Counted from the first letter of the stretch, positions 35,048 to 44,222 are shown. The stretch is DNA of 64,000 bases from Granulicella sp. dw_53 (GCF_018449545.1 NZ_JAAVUR010000004.1:62001-126000); one strand, 5' to 3'. The notes: generated from the letters alone by a model not told the origin. Program-made: numbers and translations.

Positions 35048-38000
35048 TTACTCCGGCACCTCTTCCATCTGCAAGGCGGAGCTCTCGCCCTTGCGCAGAC
35101 GGCTGTAGATCAAAGGAACAACCAACAAGGTAGTAAAGGTGGCGACGAGCAGGCCGCCGATCACGGCACGGCCCAGCGGAGCATTCTGCTCTCCGCCCTC
35201 GCCCATGCCCAGCGACATCGGAAGCATTCCGATGATCATCGCCAATGCCGTCATGAGCACCGGACGCAGACGCGTGGCGCCTGCGGACTCCGCGGCTTCG
35301 AGGGACGTCATTCCGGCGGCCCGCTGATCGTTTGCGAACGTCACCATCAGGATGGAGTTGGCGGTCGCCACTCCCACGGTCATGATCGCGCCCATCAACG
35401 ACGGCACGTTGAAGGTTGTGCCGCTGAGGAAGAGCATCCACAGAATGCCGCACGCAGCGCCGGGAAGGGCGGTGAGGATGATGAAGGGATCGAGCCAGCT
35501 CTGGAAGTTCACCACCATCAGCATGTAGACCAGCAGCACGGCAAAGATCATTCCCAAGCCGAGGCCCAGGAACGACTCGTGCATGCTCGTGACCTGTCCG
35601 CGCACGGTGAGCTGCGCTCCGGGGGGCAGATGTTTGCGATAGCCTTCCAGAATCTTGTCGATGTCGTTGGAGACGCCGCCGAGGTCGCGGCCCTGGGTGT
35701 TCACAAAGACGTCGAAGACCGGCTGCACGTTGTAGTGGTTGGTGATCGCCGGGCTGGTAGCGTGGCGCACCTGGGCGAGATTGCTGAGCACCTGCGGGTT
35801 CTGCGGCTGGCCGTTGGGGCCTAGCGGAGACGATCCGTCGCCGGAGGTAATCGGAATGCTCTTCAACTGATCGACGGTGGAGATCTTGTACTGCGGCGTC
35901 TGCACGACGACCTGGTAATTGACCCCGTTCTGCGGGTTCAGCCAGTAGTTCGGCGACGCTTGTCCACTGCCGGAAAGCGCGAACAACATACTGTTCGCGA
36001 CGTTCGACTCGGTCAGCCCGATCGTCTGGGCGCGGCTTCGGTCCACATCGACGCGCAGCTCCGGGGCGTAGACCACCTGGTTCAGGTGGACGTCCACGGC
36101 TCCGGGGACGGCGGCGACGTCCCGCCGGATCTTCTCCGCGATATCGAGATTCGCCTGGAACTGCCGTCCGCTGATCTGGATGTCGATCGGTGCGGGCAGG
36201 CCGAAGTTCAGAATCTGATTCACGATGTCCGAGGCCTGGAAGTAAAAGATCACATCCGGGAAGCGCTCATGCAGCACCTTTCGCAGGCGCTCCCGGTACG
36301 CGGCAGTCGGGTGGTGCTTCTCGTCCAGCGAGACCAGGATCTCTCCGTCCTGCACGTCGGTGAGGCTTCCATCGCCGAAGGCCAGGTTGAAGCTTCCGTT
36401 GGGGATGCCGATGTCGTCCAGTACGATCGCCAGCTCGTTCGCTGGGATGACCTCGCGGATCGTGGACTCCACGCGGGTAAAGAGCTGCTCTACCTCTTCG
36501 ATTCGCGTTCCTGGCGCGGCGCGGACGTGCAGCCGGAAGGTGCCCGCGTCCACCGTGGGGAAGAAGTCCTGGCCGATAAAGGGCACCAGCAGAGAGGTGA
36601 GCAACGCGAAGAACGCAAAACATCCCAGGGTGAAGCGGGCGTGTCCTAGAACCCAGACGAGGACGGCCTGATAGCGTAGCCGCAGCCGCTCGAATCCAGC
36701 GTTGAAGCGATGGTGGATCCGCCAGATCGGTCCGCCACTGGCCGAGGCCGCTTCGTGGCCCTGCTCGTGGTCCTGGTACATCTCGACTTCACCGGCGAGG
36801 AGAAACTTCACCATCGTCGGGACCAGGGTTCTGGATAGCAGGTAAGAGGCCAGCATCGCGAAGACCACAGCCATCGCCAAGGGCGTGAACAGGCTCTTCG
36901 CAGCGCCCGAGAGGAAGACCACCGGAACGAAGACGATACAGATCGCCAGCGTCGAGACGAAGGCCGGGACAGCGATCTGCGCCGCTCCATCGAGAATCGC
37001 GGGCTCCAGCTCCTTGCCCTCGCCGAGATTGCGGTGGATGTTCTCGATCTCTACGGTCGCGTCGTCCACCAGGATGCCTACGGCCAGCCCCAGACCGCCG
37101 AGGGTCATCGTATTCAGCGTCTGGCCGAAGAGCTTCAGGATGATGATCGAGGTCAGGATCGACAACGGAATCGAGATGGCCACGATGACCGTGCTGCGCC
37201 AGCTTCCCAGGAAGAGCAGAATCATCAGAGCCGTCAACGTGGCGGCGATGGCGGCTTCTTTCACCACCCCCTGCAGAGCCGCGCGCACGAACAGCGACTG
37301 GTCGAAGAGCAGCGTCGTCTTCAGCTCTGGAGGCAGTCCGGCGGTGATGCGGGGCAGCGCGATCTTTACCTTCTTCACGATGTCCAAGGTGGAGGCGGAG
37401 CCTGCTTTCAGAATCGTCAGCAGCGCGGCCCGCTGGCCGTTGACCCGCACGATGTTCTGCTGGATGGCGAAGCCTTCGTGCACCTGCGCTACGTCCCGCA
37501 TGTACACCACGGCTCCGTTCGAGCTCTTCACCGGCAGATCGTTCAACTGCTCCAGCACGGTGGGGCTTCCGTTGGTGCGGACGATGTAGTCCATCGTTCC
37601 GACCTTCGCCGTTCCTGCGGGCAGGATCAAATTCTGCGCGGTGAGGGCGTTCACCACATCCGTGGGCGACAGTCCCTTGGAGTACAGCGCACCCAGATCC
37701 AGGTCCACCGTCACATTCCTGGCCTTGCCTCCGTAGGGCTGCGGAACCTGCGCGCCTTGCACCGTCGCCAGCTGGGTTCGCACGAAGTTCGATCCCAAGT
37801 CGAAGAGGTCCGACTCGGAGAGCTTGTCGCTGGAGAGCACGGCCTGCAGGATCGGCACATTCGAAGCGCTGAACTGCAGCACGAAGGGCGAGGTACTGCC
37901 GGGCGGGAGGATGCGCAGAATCGTCTGATTCACCGACGTCACCTGCGCCACAGCCGCCTCGATCTTGGCTCCCGGCTGGAAGAAGATCTTGATAATCGAG

Positions 38001-38266
38001 ATGCCGCTGACCGACTGCGACTCAATGTGCTCGATGTCGTTGACCGTGGTCGTCATGGCGCGCTCGCTGACGGTCGTGAAGCGCTTCTCCATCTCGTCGG
38101 GACTGGTGCCGCTATAGGTCCAGATCACCGTGACCACCGGAATATCGATGGTCGGAAAGATGTCCGTACTCATGGTCAGAATGCTGACGATACCCATTAC
38201 TAGGATCAGCAGCGACATCACCACAAAGGTGTAAGGCCGTCGCAGCGCAAGTCGAACAATCCACAT
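35048..38266 (-). CDS. RND-family efflux pump permease (AcrB/HAE1-like)
   Basis: A 1072-residue proton-driven inner-membrane transporter. It has the usual repeat: TM1 at residues 10-30, a large periplasmic porter region, six TM helices, a second porter region and five more TM helices. The proton-relay Asp pair is visible in GILVDDATVEIENIHRN around residue 407. The C-terminal half has the matching TM block near 900-1050 (GVATANSILMVTFANDQR). A drug or lipid substrate is likely, and metal export (CusA type) is less so because Met-rich motifs are lacking. AGGGGAA precedes the ATG. This is the first gene of the leftward operon; its promoter must lie in 38267-38645. Confidence 0.94.
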   Translation of the reverse strand: MWIVRLALRRPYTFVVMSLLILVMGIVSILTMSTDIFPTIDIPVVTVIWTYSGTSPDEMEKRFTTVSERAMTTTVNDIEHIESQSVSGISIIKIFFQPGAKIEAAVAQVTSVNQTILRILPPGSTSPFVLQFSASNVPILQAVLSSDKLSESDLFDLGSNFVRTQLATVQGAQVPQPYGGKARNVTVDLDLGALYSKGLSPTDVVNALTAQNLILPAGTAKVGTMDYIVRTNGSPTVLEQLNDLPVKSSNGAVVYMRDVAQVHEGFAIQQNIVRVNGQRAALLTILKAGSASTLDIVKKVKIALPRITAGLPPELKTTLLFDQSLFVRAALQGVVKEAAIAATLTALMILLFLGSWRSTVIVAISIPLSILTSIIILKLFGQTLNTMTLGGLGLAVGILVDDATVEIENIHRNLGEGKELEPAILDGAAQIAVPAFVSTLAICIVFVPVVFLSGAAKSLFTPLAMAVVFAMLASYLLSRTLVPTMVKFLLAGEVEMYQDHEQGHEAASASGGPIWRIHHRFNAGFERLRLRYQAVLVWVLGHARFTLGCFAFFALLTSLLVPFIGQDFFPTVDAGTFRLHVRAAPGTRIEEVEQLFTRVESTIREVIPANELAIVLDDIGIPNGSFNLAFGDGSLTDVQDGEILVSLDEKHHPTAAYRERLRKVLHERFPDVIFYFQASDIVNQILNFGLPAPIDIQISGRQFQANLDIAEKIRRDVAAVPGAVDVHLNQVVYAPELRVDVDRSRAQTIGLTESNVANSMLFALSGSGQASPNYWLNPQNGVNYQVVVQTPQYKISTVDQLKSIPITSGDGSSPLGPNGQPQNPQVLSNLAQVRHATSPAITNHYNVQPVFDVFVNTQGRDLGGVSNDIDKILEGYRKHLPPGAQLTVRGQVTSMHESFLGLGLGMIFAVLLVYMLMVVNFQSWLDPFIILTALPGAACGILWMLFLSGTTFNVPSLMGAIMTVGVATANSILMVTFANDQRAAGMTSLEAAESAGATRLRPVLMTALAMIIGMLPMSLGMGEGGEQNAPLGRAVIGGLLVATFTTLLVVPLIYSRLRKGESSALQMEEVPE

Positions 38267-38637
38267 CTCAGTTCCCCTTCTTTCGCGCCAGGCGGAAGAG
38301 TGTCGGTCCGATACAAGCTACATTGATTGCCGGTGTAACCATTGTTGCATCGAGAGATGGTTCCGTCAGCCCCTTTGCGCAGCCGTCCATCTCCGACTCC
38401 CTATTGTGCCGATGCATCTGGTGACCTGCCTAGTAGAACCGTCGTACGACGGTAAAGATTTGGTCGATTACCGAACCAAGTGTGCGCTACACGGCCTCCA
38501 CAAGGTGGGCACGAGGAACACACATCCGCGAATCGCGGAAAACTGCCAGTTTTAGGGTTCTCTTTAAGGACGTTGGCCCACCCGATTCTGTTGCAAAAAA
38601 CCTTTGGACTCCCGTTCATTTGCAGGGAGGAGTTAGA
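38267..38637. other. Gene-free gap between the RND operon and a small ORF
   Basis: About 370 bp with no convincing gene on either strand. It must contain the leftward promoter for the RND/ABC operon. The right edge holds GGAGG at 38626-38630. No adjacent regulator gene or clear operator palindrome was found. Confidence 0.6.
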
Positions 38638-38645
38638 ATGAACCC

Positions 38646-38906
38646 ATGTCCAAAGGCTGGGAGAGCAAGTCCATCGAAGAACAGCAAGCCGAGAGGCTGA
38701 CCCAGGCTGCAGCGCCAAAACAGGCCGTTCCCACCGGCCGCGTGGAGGAGGCGGAGAAGAAACGCAAGCTCCAGGCACTGCAGTTGCAGCGCGAACGCAT
38801 CCTCTCCGAGCGCACCTCGAGCCCTCACCGCCGCACCGCCCTCACCAACGCCCTCGCGGACATCGAAGAGAAACTGGCCGAGCTCGGCTGGACCATCCAC
38901 CTCTAA
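38646..38906 (+). CDS. Small coiled-coil protein (MSKGWESKS type), unknown function
   Basis: An 86-residue, highly charged, Gln/Glu/Arg-rich protein predicted to form one or two long helices (residues 30-80). The N terminus MSKGWESKSIEEQQ resembles short hypothetical proteins I associate with Acidobacteriaceae, a memory-based link. The best ribosome site (GGAGG, 38626-38630) is ideally spaced for a different ATG at 38638, which opens a 20-codon frame overlapping this one; the distance to 38646 is 15 nt. Initiation may therefore be indirect. It converges on the SDR gene. Confidence 0.65.
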   Translation: MSKGWESKSIEEQQAERLTQAAAPKQAVPTGRVEEAEKKRKLQALQLQRERILSERTSSPHRRTALTNALADIEEKLAELGWTIHL

Positions 38907-38924
38907 ACAGAAGCTTCCGGCCCT

Positions 38925-39698
38925 CTATCCGCGCCGATGGAAGGTCACTGCGTTCCCCTGATCGATCGTGGTCATCACGATGGTATGGATATTTACGTGT
39001 GCAGGCCGACCAGCGGCCCAAACGATGGCATCCGCGATATCCTCCGGCTGCAAGGGCGTGATGTTCTGGTAGACCTTCGCGGCACGGCCTTCGTCGCCGC
39101 GAAACCGCACCTTGCTGAAGTCCGTCTCCACCATCCCCGGATCGACTGATGTTACTCGCACCGCCGTTCCCATCAGGTCCAGCTTCAAACCCTCGCTGAT
39201 CGACTTCTCCGCCGCCTTGGTCGCGCAGTACACCGCTCCGTCCGCATAGGTGATGTAGGCAGCCGTCGAACCCAGGCTGATGACATGCCCGCGGTTCCGC
39301 GCCACCATCCCCGGCACCACCTGCCGCGTGACATAGAGGAGTCCCTTGATGTTGGTGTCGATCATCTCTTCCCAGTTCTGCGGATCGTCCTCGTAGACCT
39401 TCGCCAGACCGCGGCTCAGCCCCGCATTGTTGACCAGGACATCGATCTCGGTCCATCCCTCCGGCAGCGTCGAAAGCGTGGAATTCACCGCTCCCCGATC
39501 GGTCACGTCCAATGCAAATCGATGGACGCCTGCCGCGCCCGCCCTAAGAAGCTCCTGCTCCAGCTCCTCCAGACGCTCCACCCGCCGCGCGCAGATCAGC
39601 AGTTTGCAGCCCTCTTGCGCAAATGCCAACGCCGTTGCTCGACCGATGCCCGAGCTTGCCCCCGTCACCAGTACCGTACTTCCGCTAAGTTTGCTCAT
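38925..39698 (-). CDS. SDR-family NAD(P)-dependent oxidoreductase (YdfG-like)
   Basis: A 257-residue classical short-chain dehydrogenase. Motifs: nucleotide-binding TGASSGIG near residue 13, NNAG near residue 95, and the catalytic Ser plus YCATK (Tyr-x3-Lys) near 155-160. The closest named relatives are YdfG-like enzymes that oxidise 3-hydroxy acids or serine/allo-threonine with NADP, but the substrate is a guess. AGAAGG sits before ATG 39698, and the long in-frame extension upstream is rejected because it crosses a strong terminator. Confidence 0.88.
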   Translation of the reverse strand: MSKLSGSTVLVTGASSGIGRATALAFAQEGCKLLICARRVERLEELEQELLRAGAAGVHRFALDVTDRGAVNSTLSTLPEGWTEIDVLVNNAGLSRGLAKVYEDDPQNWEEMIDTNIKGLLYVTRQVVPGMVARNRGHVISLGSTAAYITYADGAVYCATKAAEKSISEGLKLDLMGTAVRVTSVDPGMVETDFSKVRFRGDEGRAAKVYQNITPLQPEDIADAIVWAAGRPAHVNIHTIVMTTIDQGNAVTFHRRG

Positions 39699-39710
39699 GC
39701 CTTCTCTTAT

Positions 39711-39749
39711 AAACAAAAAAAGGAGAGGCCGCATAGGGCGGCCTCTCCT
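39711..39749 (-). terminator. Strong leftward rho-independent terminator after the OmpA-family gene
   Basis: On the plus strand AGGAGAGGCCGC (39721-39732) pairs with GCGGCCTCTCCT (39738-39749), a perfect 12-bp stem with a five-base loop. On the minus strand it is followed by TTTTTTGTTT. It lies 20 nt past the leftward OmpA-family stop and upstream of the SDR start, so the two are separate transcripts. Confidence 0.95.
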
Positions 39750-39768
39750 TCTCCCCTCTCGCGAGGTC

Positions 39769-41334
39769 TTACTGCGGAGTCGTCCCAGCCTCAGGACCGC
39801 TCTGCTGGATACCAATCGCATCGCCCGAAACGACCAGCTGAACGCGCCGATTCTGCGCACGCCCCGTAGCCGAACCGTTGTCCGCAACCGGGTTGTTCTT
39901 GCCGTAACCGGCAGCCGAAATATTATTCATCTGCACACCCTGAGAGACCAGGAAGTCACGCACTGCAGAAGCCCGATTCTCCGAGAGCTTCTGGTTGTAG
40001 TCATCGCCGCCGACGCTATCCGTATAGCCTTCGACCTGCAGCTTCAGCCCCGGATACGCCTGCAGAATACCGGCGACCTTGGCCAGGCTGACCTTGGTCT
40101 CGGTCTTCAACGTGTACTTACCGGTGTCGAAGAGCACATCGGACATGTTCACAATCAAACCGCGGGCCGTCTCGCTGGTAGCCAGAACGCTGTTCAACTG
40201 CGCACGCAGCTTCTCACGAATCGAATTGGCGTTGTCTGCACTCTTATTCGCCTCGGCAGCCCGCGCTCTGGCGTCTGCTGCTGCAGCTTCGGCGCGTGCA
40301 CGATCCGCATCCGCCTGGGCCTTGGCAGCCTGCGCCTGAGCCGCATCCATCTGCGATTGCTGGGCCTGAGCCTGTGCATCCCGCTTGGCGAGCTCTGCGT
40401 TCAACTGACGCTCGGCCGCCTGCTTGCGCAAAGTCACTAACCGCGCATCCTCAGCCCGCTGTACCGCCTGCCGCGCAAAGGTGATCTCCATCTTGCGATC
40501 GCCCTTCTTGTTGCTGTCGATGTCGGCTGCGTTCTTCAGGTCTTCCTGTGCCTCACGCATAATGTCGGCGGCATACTTATCCGCGCCTGCATTCTGCGCG
40601 ATCCGTACGGCGTTGTTGGCTTGGTAGAACTCCAACGGAGACCGCTCATCGCGCGTAATCGGGTTCCTTACACTCTTGGAGCCGTCCGTATCCGCATAGG
40701 TGCCACGCGGAAGCAGGGCATAGTGTGCATTCACCTTCTCGAGAACGCCCGAGGTCTTGTCGTTTTGAATCACGTTTTGCAGAACGACCACATCGCTCGG
40801 TTGCGAGACGGAGAAGTAAGGCTCCGCCGTCACGATCATGCCGAAGGATTGCAGTGCAGTCGTCACATGAATGGTGTTCTTATTGCCCGACGGAAGGATC
40901 TCGCCAAGATTCGCTGGCCGACCATCCGCACTGATTCCCCAAAGGACATAGGTCAGATACTCCGGACCGAATCCGTTCGCAGGGGTGAGCCCTTCGAACT
41001 TCGCGTCGACCGTGATTCCGCCGCGCTCGCTCTCAACCTTTGCTTCGCCCTTGGCCATCGGCAGAAGCGTCGTGCCTTTGAAGCCGATGGTCGTGGAACC
41101 ACTGCGGTGCAGATAGTTCACTGCATCCAGGTCACGCTGTACAACCTTCACACGATAGAGATAGATCCCATCCTGCTCTTTGATGCCGTTCCGCTCCGGC
41201 TTTTCCTGACCGGGCATCGTAGCGGTGGGATTTGGTTCCTGCGCATTCAAAGTGATGCTGCTTAGACCAAGTGAACTTCCAATAAAAAGAGCCAGTGTAA
41301 TCCGGCCTGTCAAAGTTCCTGTCGTGCGTTCCAT
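39769..41334 (-). CDS. OmpA-family outer-membrane/peptidoglycan-binding protein
   Basis: A 521-residue exported protein with a signal peptide (ITLALFIGSSLGLSSITLNAQ). Residues 50-270 form a beta-rich domain (GSTTIGFKGTTLLPMAKGEA) that I cannot name. Residues 275-385 are an Ala/Gln-rich coiled coil. The last 115 or so residues are a classical OmpA C-terminal domain: LFDTGKYTLK, VEGYTDSVGGDDYNQKLSENRA and AQNRRVQL, which bind peptidoglycan. AGGAGAA precedes ATG 41334. It resembles structural tethers rather than porins, since no N-terminal beta barrel of OmpA type is evident. Confidence 0.88.
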   Translation of the reverse strand: MERTTGTLTGRITLALFIGSSLGLSSITLNAQEPNPTATMPGQEKPERNGIKEQDGIYLYRVKVVQRDLDAVNYLHRSGSTTIGFKGTTLLPMAKGEAKVESERGGITVDAKFEGLTPANGFGPEYLTYVLWGISADGRPANLGEILPSGNKNTIHVTTALQSFGMIVTAEPYFSVSQPSDVVVLQNVIQNDKTSGVLEKVNAHYALLPRGTYADTDGSKSVRNPITRDERSPLEFYQANNAVRIAQNAGADKYAADIMREAQEDLKNAADIDSNKKGDRKMEITFARQAVQRAEDARLVTLRKQAAERQLNAELAKRDAQAQAQQSQMDAAQAQAAKAQADADRARAEAAAADARARAAEANKSADNANSIREKLRAQLNSVLATSETARGLIVNMSDVLFDTGKYTLKTETKVSLAKVAGILQAYPGLKLQVEGYTDSVGGDDYNQKLSENRASAVRDFLVSQGVQMNNISAAGYGKNNPVADNGSATGRAQNRRVQLVVSGDAIGIQQSGPEAGTTPQ

Positions 41335-41461
41335 CGCTCGTTCTCCTTGCCGTATCGGCGTTAGCCGTGAACACAAGGGATTCGAGGCGAATCACGGCTA
41401 CATCATGCGATGCCAATACAGAAACAAAGGTAGTCCGGCTAAAAGATTCCATATAAAGAAA

Positions 41462-41507
41462 GAGCCCGCTCTTCCTCCGTCGAAATGACCGGAAAAGAAG
41501 CGGGCTC
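41462..41507 (-). terminator. Probable leftward terminator after the GvpL/F gene
   Basis: GAGCCCGCT (41462-41470) pairs with AGCGGGCTC (41499-41507). On the minus strand the stem is followed by TTTCTTTATAT. It lies in the 208-bp gap between the GvpL/F stop and the OmpA-family start, which also must hold the OmpA promoter. Confidence 0.6.
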
Positions 41508-41542
41508 GAAGTCAAAAATTAATGAAGTTTATAAACGTGCGC

Positions 41543-42286
41543 CTAAGCGTGCGAAGGATGCGCGCCAGACCGGTGAACGAAGTGATACGGAGGCCAAGGG
41601 CCGGAGAGCTGCATGCTGCATTCCTTCAGCTCTTGTGTCGCTGACGAGTACTTATTCTGGTATCGCTCGACCGTCTTGTTGTCGATCAGGTGCGCGATAT
41701 CTAGCAGCATCTTGCCGGAGTCCATGCGTTTGCAGGTGATCTCCTCCGCGAGCGGAAGGAACATGCGGTGCATCTGGATGGACAACGCGCGCGCCTTGGA
41801 CTGGCGCTCCCGCTGCCGGCTCGCGCTCTCGCGCAGGCTGGTCAGATACTCCTGTCCCACGGTCATATTGCGGGCCGAGTTGCCAGGGCAGGTATCGTCG
41901 ACGAGCACCTTGAGATGCATCTCCGCCTTGCCGCGCAGACGCTCTACATTGGCCTGGAAGTGACGTTGGTTGGAACGGACCGACCGCCGGAGCGAGTCGT
42001 CATCCTGAAACGTGGTACCGAAACGGAACGGCAGTACTGTGGAGTGCTTGAAGCATTCTGCAATAACGCGGGCGTGATCTTTGGCGGGTTGTTGACCGGA
42101 CTCCTGGATGCGGGCGTTGTCCTCGGGGCTGTGTTCAGAGACGATGACTGCGAGATCGCTGGCAGGAAACAGGAACGTTTGGTTCCCAAACAGACCCGAG
42201 ACTCCCGTAAGGGGCATCGGGCGACGGTGGCGGCAGAGCTCAGGAAATGCCTGTCGTTCGGCAATACAGTAGGCGTACCATGCCAT
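41543..42286 (-). CDS. Orphan GvpL/GvpF-family protein
   Basis: A 247-residue protein of the gas-vesicle GvpL/F family. The N-terminal half has the ferredoxin-like pattern (MAWYAYCIAER, LAVIVSEH, FKHSTVLPFRFGTTF with the conserved L-P-x-R-F-G-T). The C-terminal half is helical and ends in LSGPWPPYHF, the family hallmark. No gvpA, gvpN or other gas-vesicle gene lies nearby, so it is unlikely to build vesicles here. Orphan relatives occur in non-vesicle bacteria with unknown roles. It is transcribed alone, between two hairpin-bounded genes. Confidence 0.85.
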   Translation of the reverse strand: MAWYAYCIAERQAFPELCRHRRPMPLTGVSGLFGNQTFLFPASDLAVIVSEHSPEDNARIQESGQQPAKDHARVIAECFKHSTVLPFRFGTTFQDDDSLRRSVRSNQRHFQANVERLRGKAEMHLKVLVDDTCPGNSARNMTVGQEYLTSLRESASRQRERQSKARALSIQMHRMFLPLAEEITCKRMDSGKMLLDIAHLIDNKTVERYQNKYSSATQELKECSMQLSGPWPPYHFVHRSGAHPSHA

Positions 42287-42642
42287 GGTTTTGTACCTTC
42301 CTCAATACGCTGAGGGGTCTTACTGCCCCGTCAGGAAGTGGTAGTGATCTCAATCCAGATTTGGTCGGAGATTGCTCATTTAAAAACGCTTACACTGGCC
42401 GTGACCCGGAGGAAAACGTCTGATAAAACGCTTTCGATCCGAGCCGAAACGGATACTATGCCTCTTTATGGATGATTGGCAATATCAATCTCGCATTTGT
42501 GACAGCAACAGTTCGGCACTTTCCGGAAATGCAGAATTCCCCAGCAAATTGACGATTTAGGCCCTTCCGCCCAAGCCAAAACAAGTCCGTCCGCTGCCAT
42601 TTAAGCCGCCCGGCGCCCCACCGCCGAAGCGCATCTTCCAAT
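42287..42642. other. 356-bp gap without a supported gene
   Basis: Contains the promoter region of the GvpL/F gene at its left end. A leftward frame at 42456-42794 exists but is Arg/Trp-rich, has no ribosome site and overlaps the better-supported small gene at 42643-42810, so I do not accept it. No repeat or strong hairpin seen. Confidence 0.5.
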
Positions 42643-42810
42643 TTATTCCCGTTTCGTATTCGAATCCGAGGCCACCACGGCAGACTTTTCCGCCTCTTTG
42701 CGCCACGACGGCGGACCATCGGAGGCCTCCCGTTTCGCCAGTGCATCCTCGGGGCTCGATATTCCAACCAGACGCAAAACCTTTCCAAGCGCACGAACGA
42801 CAGGGTGCAT
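42643..42810 (-). CDS. Small 55-residue protein, unknown
   Basis: Starts MHPVVRALGKVLRLVG and ends SDSNTKRE. An excellent AAGGAGA sits seven bases before the ATG, which is the main support. The N-terminal third is an amphipathic basic helix (VVRALGKVLRLVGI) and the rest is polar and acidic/basic mixed. It diverges from the DUF481 gene, with only 41 bp between the two starts, so their promoters overlap. No family is recognised; it may be a membrane-associated or regulatory micro-protein. Confidence 0.6.
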   Translation of the reverse strand: MHPVVRALGKVLRLVGISSPEDALAKREASDGPPSWRKEAEKSAVVASDSNTKRE

Positions 42811-42851
42811 GAGTTGTCTCCTTATCAGGTAGCCTAAGCTAAATTAACCAG

Positions 42852-44054
42852 ATGAGCAGATTTCAGCCCTTCCCCCCCCGAGGCTCCGTCCTCGCGAGCG
42901 GTCTCTTCGCCTTTTCTCTGGCAGCCGGCGTTCTGATGTTCCAACCTGCCACCGCAGCGGCTCAGACACCCCCGGCTCCTGCCCCTGCGCCCAAGCCCGC
43001 GCCAGACGTCCTTATCTTCACCAACGGCGATCAGCTCACGGGCACTCTCGAACGCGGGGTCGGCGATTCCATCGTCTTTAAGAGCGATATGGCCGGCGAG
43101 ATCACCGTTCCCCTGGATAAGGTGAAGGAGCTGCGCTCGAACTCCAACTTCGCCGTCCTGCGCAAGGACGTCCCCCTTACCCGCAAGGCTGTCGAGGCTG
43201 GAACCATTAAGCTCGACGACGGTAACATCACCGTCTCCAGCTCCAGCTCCAGCCGAACCATCGAGACCATCCCCGTCAAGCAGCTCGCCTTCATCATCGA
43301 CTCCCCCACCTACACCAATGAGCTCGAAGGGCATAAGAAGCCCTGGCAGGGCTGGAACGGATCGATCACCGCTGGCGCTACCATCGTCCGCTCTACCCAG
43401 ACCGGATCCAACTTCAATGCCAGCGTCACCGCCATCCGCGCCATCCCGACCGTTCCTTACCTTCCCAAGCGCAGCCGCAGCATCTTCAACCTCTCCGAGA
43501 CCTATGGGAAGCTGACCCAGCCGGCGGTCCCCCAAAGCAACATCATCGCCTCCGTCACCAAGACCAACATCTTCCACACCGACTTCGAGCAGGACCAATA
43601 CTTCAGCGCCCGCTTGTACGCACTAGGAACCACCTCTCTGGATCACAACTTCTCCCAGGGCCTCGACCTGCAGCAGGTCTACGGCGCAGGAATCGGCTGG
43701 ACTCCCGTTCAGAACGCGAAGCAGCAGCTCGACCTTACCGTCAACATCCACTACGAAAAGCAGACCTTCGAGCTGGACGCCAGCAACCAGAACCTGATCG
43801 GCGCCACCATCGCCGAGAACTACATGCGCAACCTCCCGGGCAAACTGGTCTTCACCGAGTCGCTCAACGCCCTGCCCGCCTTCAATAACTCCAACGCCTA
43901 CTCCGCCAACGCCACCGCCGGCCTGGCCCTGCCCGTCTACCATCGCCTCAGCGTCAGCTTCAACACCACCGACAACTTCCTCAACAACCCCTCACCCGGA
44001 TTCAAGAAGAACAGCTACCAGTTTGTTACGGGCCTTACCTATACCCTCCACTAG
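42852..44054 (+). CDS. DUF481 outer-membrane beta-barrel protein
   Basis: A 400-residue exported protein: signal peptide (FAFSLAAGVLMFQPATAAAQ), a Pro/Ala linker, an N-terminal small domain (residues 48-135; FTNGDQLTGTLERGVGDSIVFKSD, typical of proteins that precede DUF481), then alternating amphipathic strands with aromatic ends. It finishes in the characteristic C-terminal strand F-V-T-G-L-T-Y-T-L-H, as outer-membrane barrels do. These barrels are often salt- or stress-induced and of unknown cargo. A GAAA-capped terminator lies 113 nt downstream. Confidence 0.85.
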   Translation: MSRFQPFPPRGSVLASGLFAFSLAAGVLMFQPATAAAQTPPAPAPAPKPAPDVLIFTNGDQLTGTLERGVGDSIVFKSDMAGEITVPLDKVKELRSNSNFAVLRKDVPLTRKAVEAGTIKLDDGNITVSSSSSSRTIETIPVKQLAFIIDSPTYTNELEGHKKPWQGWNGSITAGATIVRSTQTGSNFNASVTAIRAIPTVPYLPKRSRSIFNLSETYGKLTQPAVPQSNIIASVTKTNIFHTDFEQDQYFSARLYALGTTSLDHNFSQGLDLQQVYGAGIGWTPVQNAKQQLDLTVNIHYEKQTFELDASNQNLIGATIAENYMRNLPGKLVFTESLNALPAFNNSNAYSANATAGLALPVYHRLSVSFNTTDNFLNNPSPGFKKNSYQFVTGLTYTLH

Positions 44055-44166
44055 AGCGTTGTTGGCGGCTTGGTTGCCGATTGTTAGTTGGTTGCGGATG
44101 CTGTCGTTGTTACTTGCCGTGGTACGTTTACGCCGTCATCCTTAACACCCTGAATTATGGAAGACC

Positions 44167-44212
44167 AAATAACAACGGTCGTGCCGAGAAATCGGCACGA
44201 CCGTTGTTATTT
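44167..44212. terminator. Bidirectional 21-bp terminator with a GAAA tetraloop
   Basis: The arm at 44167-44187 (AAATAACAACGG...GCCGA) is exactly complementary to 44192-44212, capped by GAAA (44188-44191). A-rich left and T-rich right edges let it work in both directions. It separates the convergent DUF481 and cytochrome c genes. Confidence 0.95.
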
Positions 44213-44222
44213 AACCAGAACG

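Noticed and set aside
34373-35824. Long rightward frame over the RND adaptor and pump
   Set aside because: Antisense to two strongly supported genes; Arg/His-rich with no domain.
42456-42794. 112-residue leftward frame
   Set aside because: No ribosome site, Arg/Trp-rich, and in conflict with the better-supported 55-residue gene in another frame.
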